Source: Clostridia bacterium (lineage in GTDB: Bacteria > Bacillota > Clostridia > Oscillospirales > Acutalibacteraceae). Taken from it: 5,331 nucleotides of DNA. The notes under the pieces are model-generated. The model saw only the letters and a list, made by a program, of their open reading frames with translations. It was not told where the DNA came from and did not search any database. Where the stretch lies: NCBI GenBank assembly GCA_900763035.1, contig CAAFIS010000125.1, positions 1 through 5,331 on the forward strand, given 5' to 3'. The position numbers and the translations under genes are program-made. This document shows positions 1 through 5,331 of the stretch, piece after piece (position 1 is the stretch's first letter; each line of letters starts with the position of its first letter).

Positions 1-1506
<1,506 letters not shown>

Positions 1507-1508
<2 letters not shown>

Positions 1509-1516
1509 AGGGGAGG
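1507..1516 (+). promoter_or_regulatory. Ribosome binding site of rpoC
   Basis: AAAGGGGAGG is a strong purine-rich Shine-Dalgarno match to the anti-SD of 16S rRNA. It overlaps the last two bases of the rpoB TAA stop. Eleven bases separate it from the ATG at 1528, slightly longer than the usual optimum, and 14 bases separate it from a second in-frame ATG at 1531. An in-frame TGA at 1519-1521 rules out any start further upstream, so the start is 1528 or 1531, and the better spacing favours 1528. The overlap with the rpoB stop suggests that ribosomes finishing rpoB could re-initiate on rpoC, helping balance beta and beta'. That coupling is inference. Confidence 0.88.
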
Positions 1517-1527
1517 CGTGATCCGCT

Positions 1528-5253
<3,726 letters not shown>

Positions 5254-5263
5254 TCCGGGCAGG

Positions 5264-5270
5264 AATTTTT
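5264..5270 (+). promoter_or_regulatory. AT-rich patch, possible UP-element subsite
   Basis: AATTTTT stands out in GC-rich surroundings, between the rpoC stop and the -35 hexamer. Relative to a start site predicted near 5317 it sits at about -53 to -47, where the distal half of an UP element would contact the alpha-subunit C-terminal domain. It is short and no proximal A/T tract follows it (the next bases are ccggcagtgc), so any activating effect would be partial. It could also be chance. Confidence 0.3.
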
Positions 5271-5280
5271 CCGGCAGTGC

Positions 5281-5310
5281 TTGACAAACGGCTCCGATCT
5301 GTGGTAAAAT
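5281..5310 (+). promoter_or_regulatory. Near-consensus housekeeping-sigma promoter downstream of rpoC
   Basis: TTGACA at 5281-5286 is a perfect -35 hexamer. TAAAAT at 5305-5310 matches the -10 consensus TATAAT at five of six positions, with the key first two bases (TA) and last T present. The spacer is 18 bases, within the normal 16-18 range, and TGG at 5302-5304 supplies an extended -10 (TGn). The -35 begins 28 bases after the rpoC stop. Transcription would start near 5317 and run rightward out of the window. In Firmicutes the gene after rpoC is normally a ribosomal protein gene (rpsL, or a small L7Ae-type gene before it), so this promoter probably drives the ribosomal protein/elongation factor genes separately from rpoBC. 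The target is not visible here. Confidence 0.85.
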
Positions 5311-5316
5311 AGCAAA

Positions 5317-5331
5317 ACGTGGGCATCTGTC
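5317..5331 (+). other. Start of the 5' leader of the downstream transcript (target gene outside window)
   Basis: The bases after the predicted start, about seven downstream of the -10, form the beginning of an untranslated leader. The 15 bases present contain no Shine-Dalgarno sequence and no plausible start codon, so the downstream gene begins beyond the window. The start position is predicted from promoter geometry only and could be off by a few bases. Confidence 0.45.

Noticed and set aside
1518..1520. GTG between rpoB and rpoC as an alternative rpoC start
   Set aside because: It is out of frame with rpoC, and the rpoC frame has a TGA at 1519-1521.
5254..5275. Possible intrinsic terminator after rpoC
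   Set aside because: Only 4-bp pairings are available (GGAA/TTCC with a 3-base loop, or CCGG/CCGG with a 12-base loop). The T-run lies inside the loop or stem rather than after a stem, so it is not a convincing terminator.

Overview
The window is an ordinary piece of a bacterial chromosome carrying the core RNA polymerase genes. It holds the 3' part of rpoB (beta subunit), a short spacer with a strong ribosome binding site, the complete rpoC (beta' subunit), and the first 78 bases after rpoC, which carry a near-consensus housekeeping promoter pointing to the right. All supported features are on the + strand. I found no mobile element, CRISPR array, RNA gene, frameshift or foreign-looking insertion, and no previously undescribed system.

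The organism is most likely a GC-rich member of the Firmicutes (Bacillota), probably class Clostridia and perhaps a gut Oscillospiraceae/Ruminococcaceae-type lineage. Both proteins follow the Bacillus/Clostridium type closely. They lack the large beta SI2 and beta' SI3 insertions of Proteobacteria. The Shine-Dalgarno sequence is purine-rich (AAAGGGGAGG) and the promoter is SigA-like with an extended -10. The coding sequence is GC-rich, roughly 60-70% in lines I counted by hand, with GC-ending codons dominant. The lineage below phylum is inferred from recalled sequence similarity and composition, not from a search.

Layout: 1-1508 is rpoB, 501 complete codons plus stop, open at the left edge. 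1509-1527 is a 19-base spacer. 1528-5253 is rpoC, 1241 codons plus stop. 5254-5331 is intergenic, with TTGACA at 5281-5286 and TAAAAT at 5305-5310. No coding start is visible before the window ends.

The two subunits form the catalytic core of RNA polymerase. Beta contributes the flap and the nucleotide/RNA-contacting lysines; beta' contributes the Mg-binding aspartates, bridge helix, trigger loop and clamp. The tight spacing and the absence of a terminator between them fit co-transcription. The promoter after rpoC suggests that the next gene, in Firmicutes usually a ribosomal protein gene of the rpsL-rpsG-fusA group, gets its own transcription in addition to any readthrough. That gene lies outside the window and its identity is inference.
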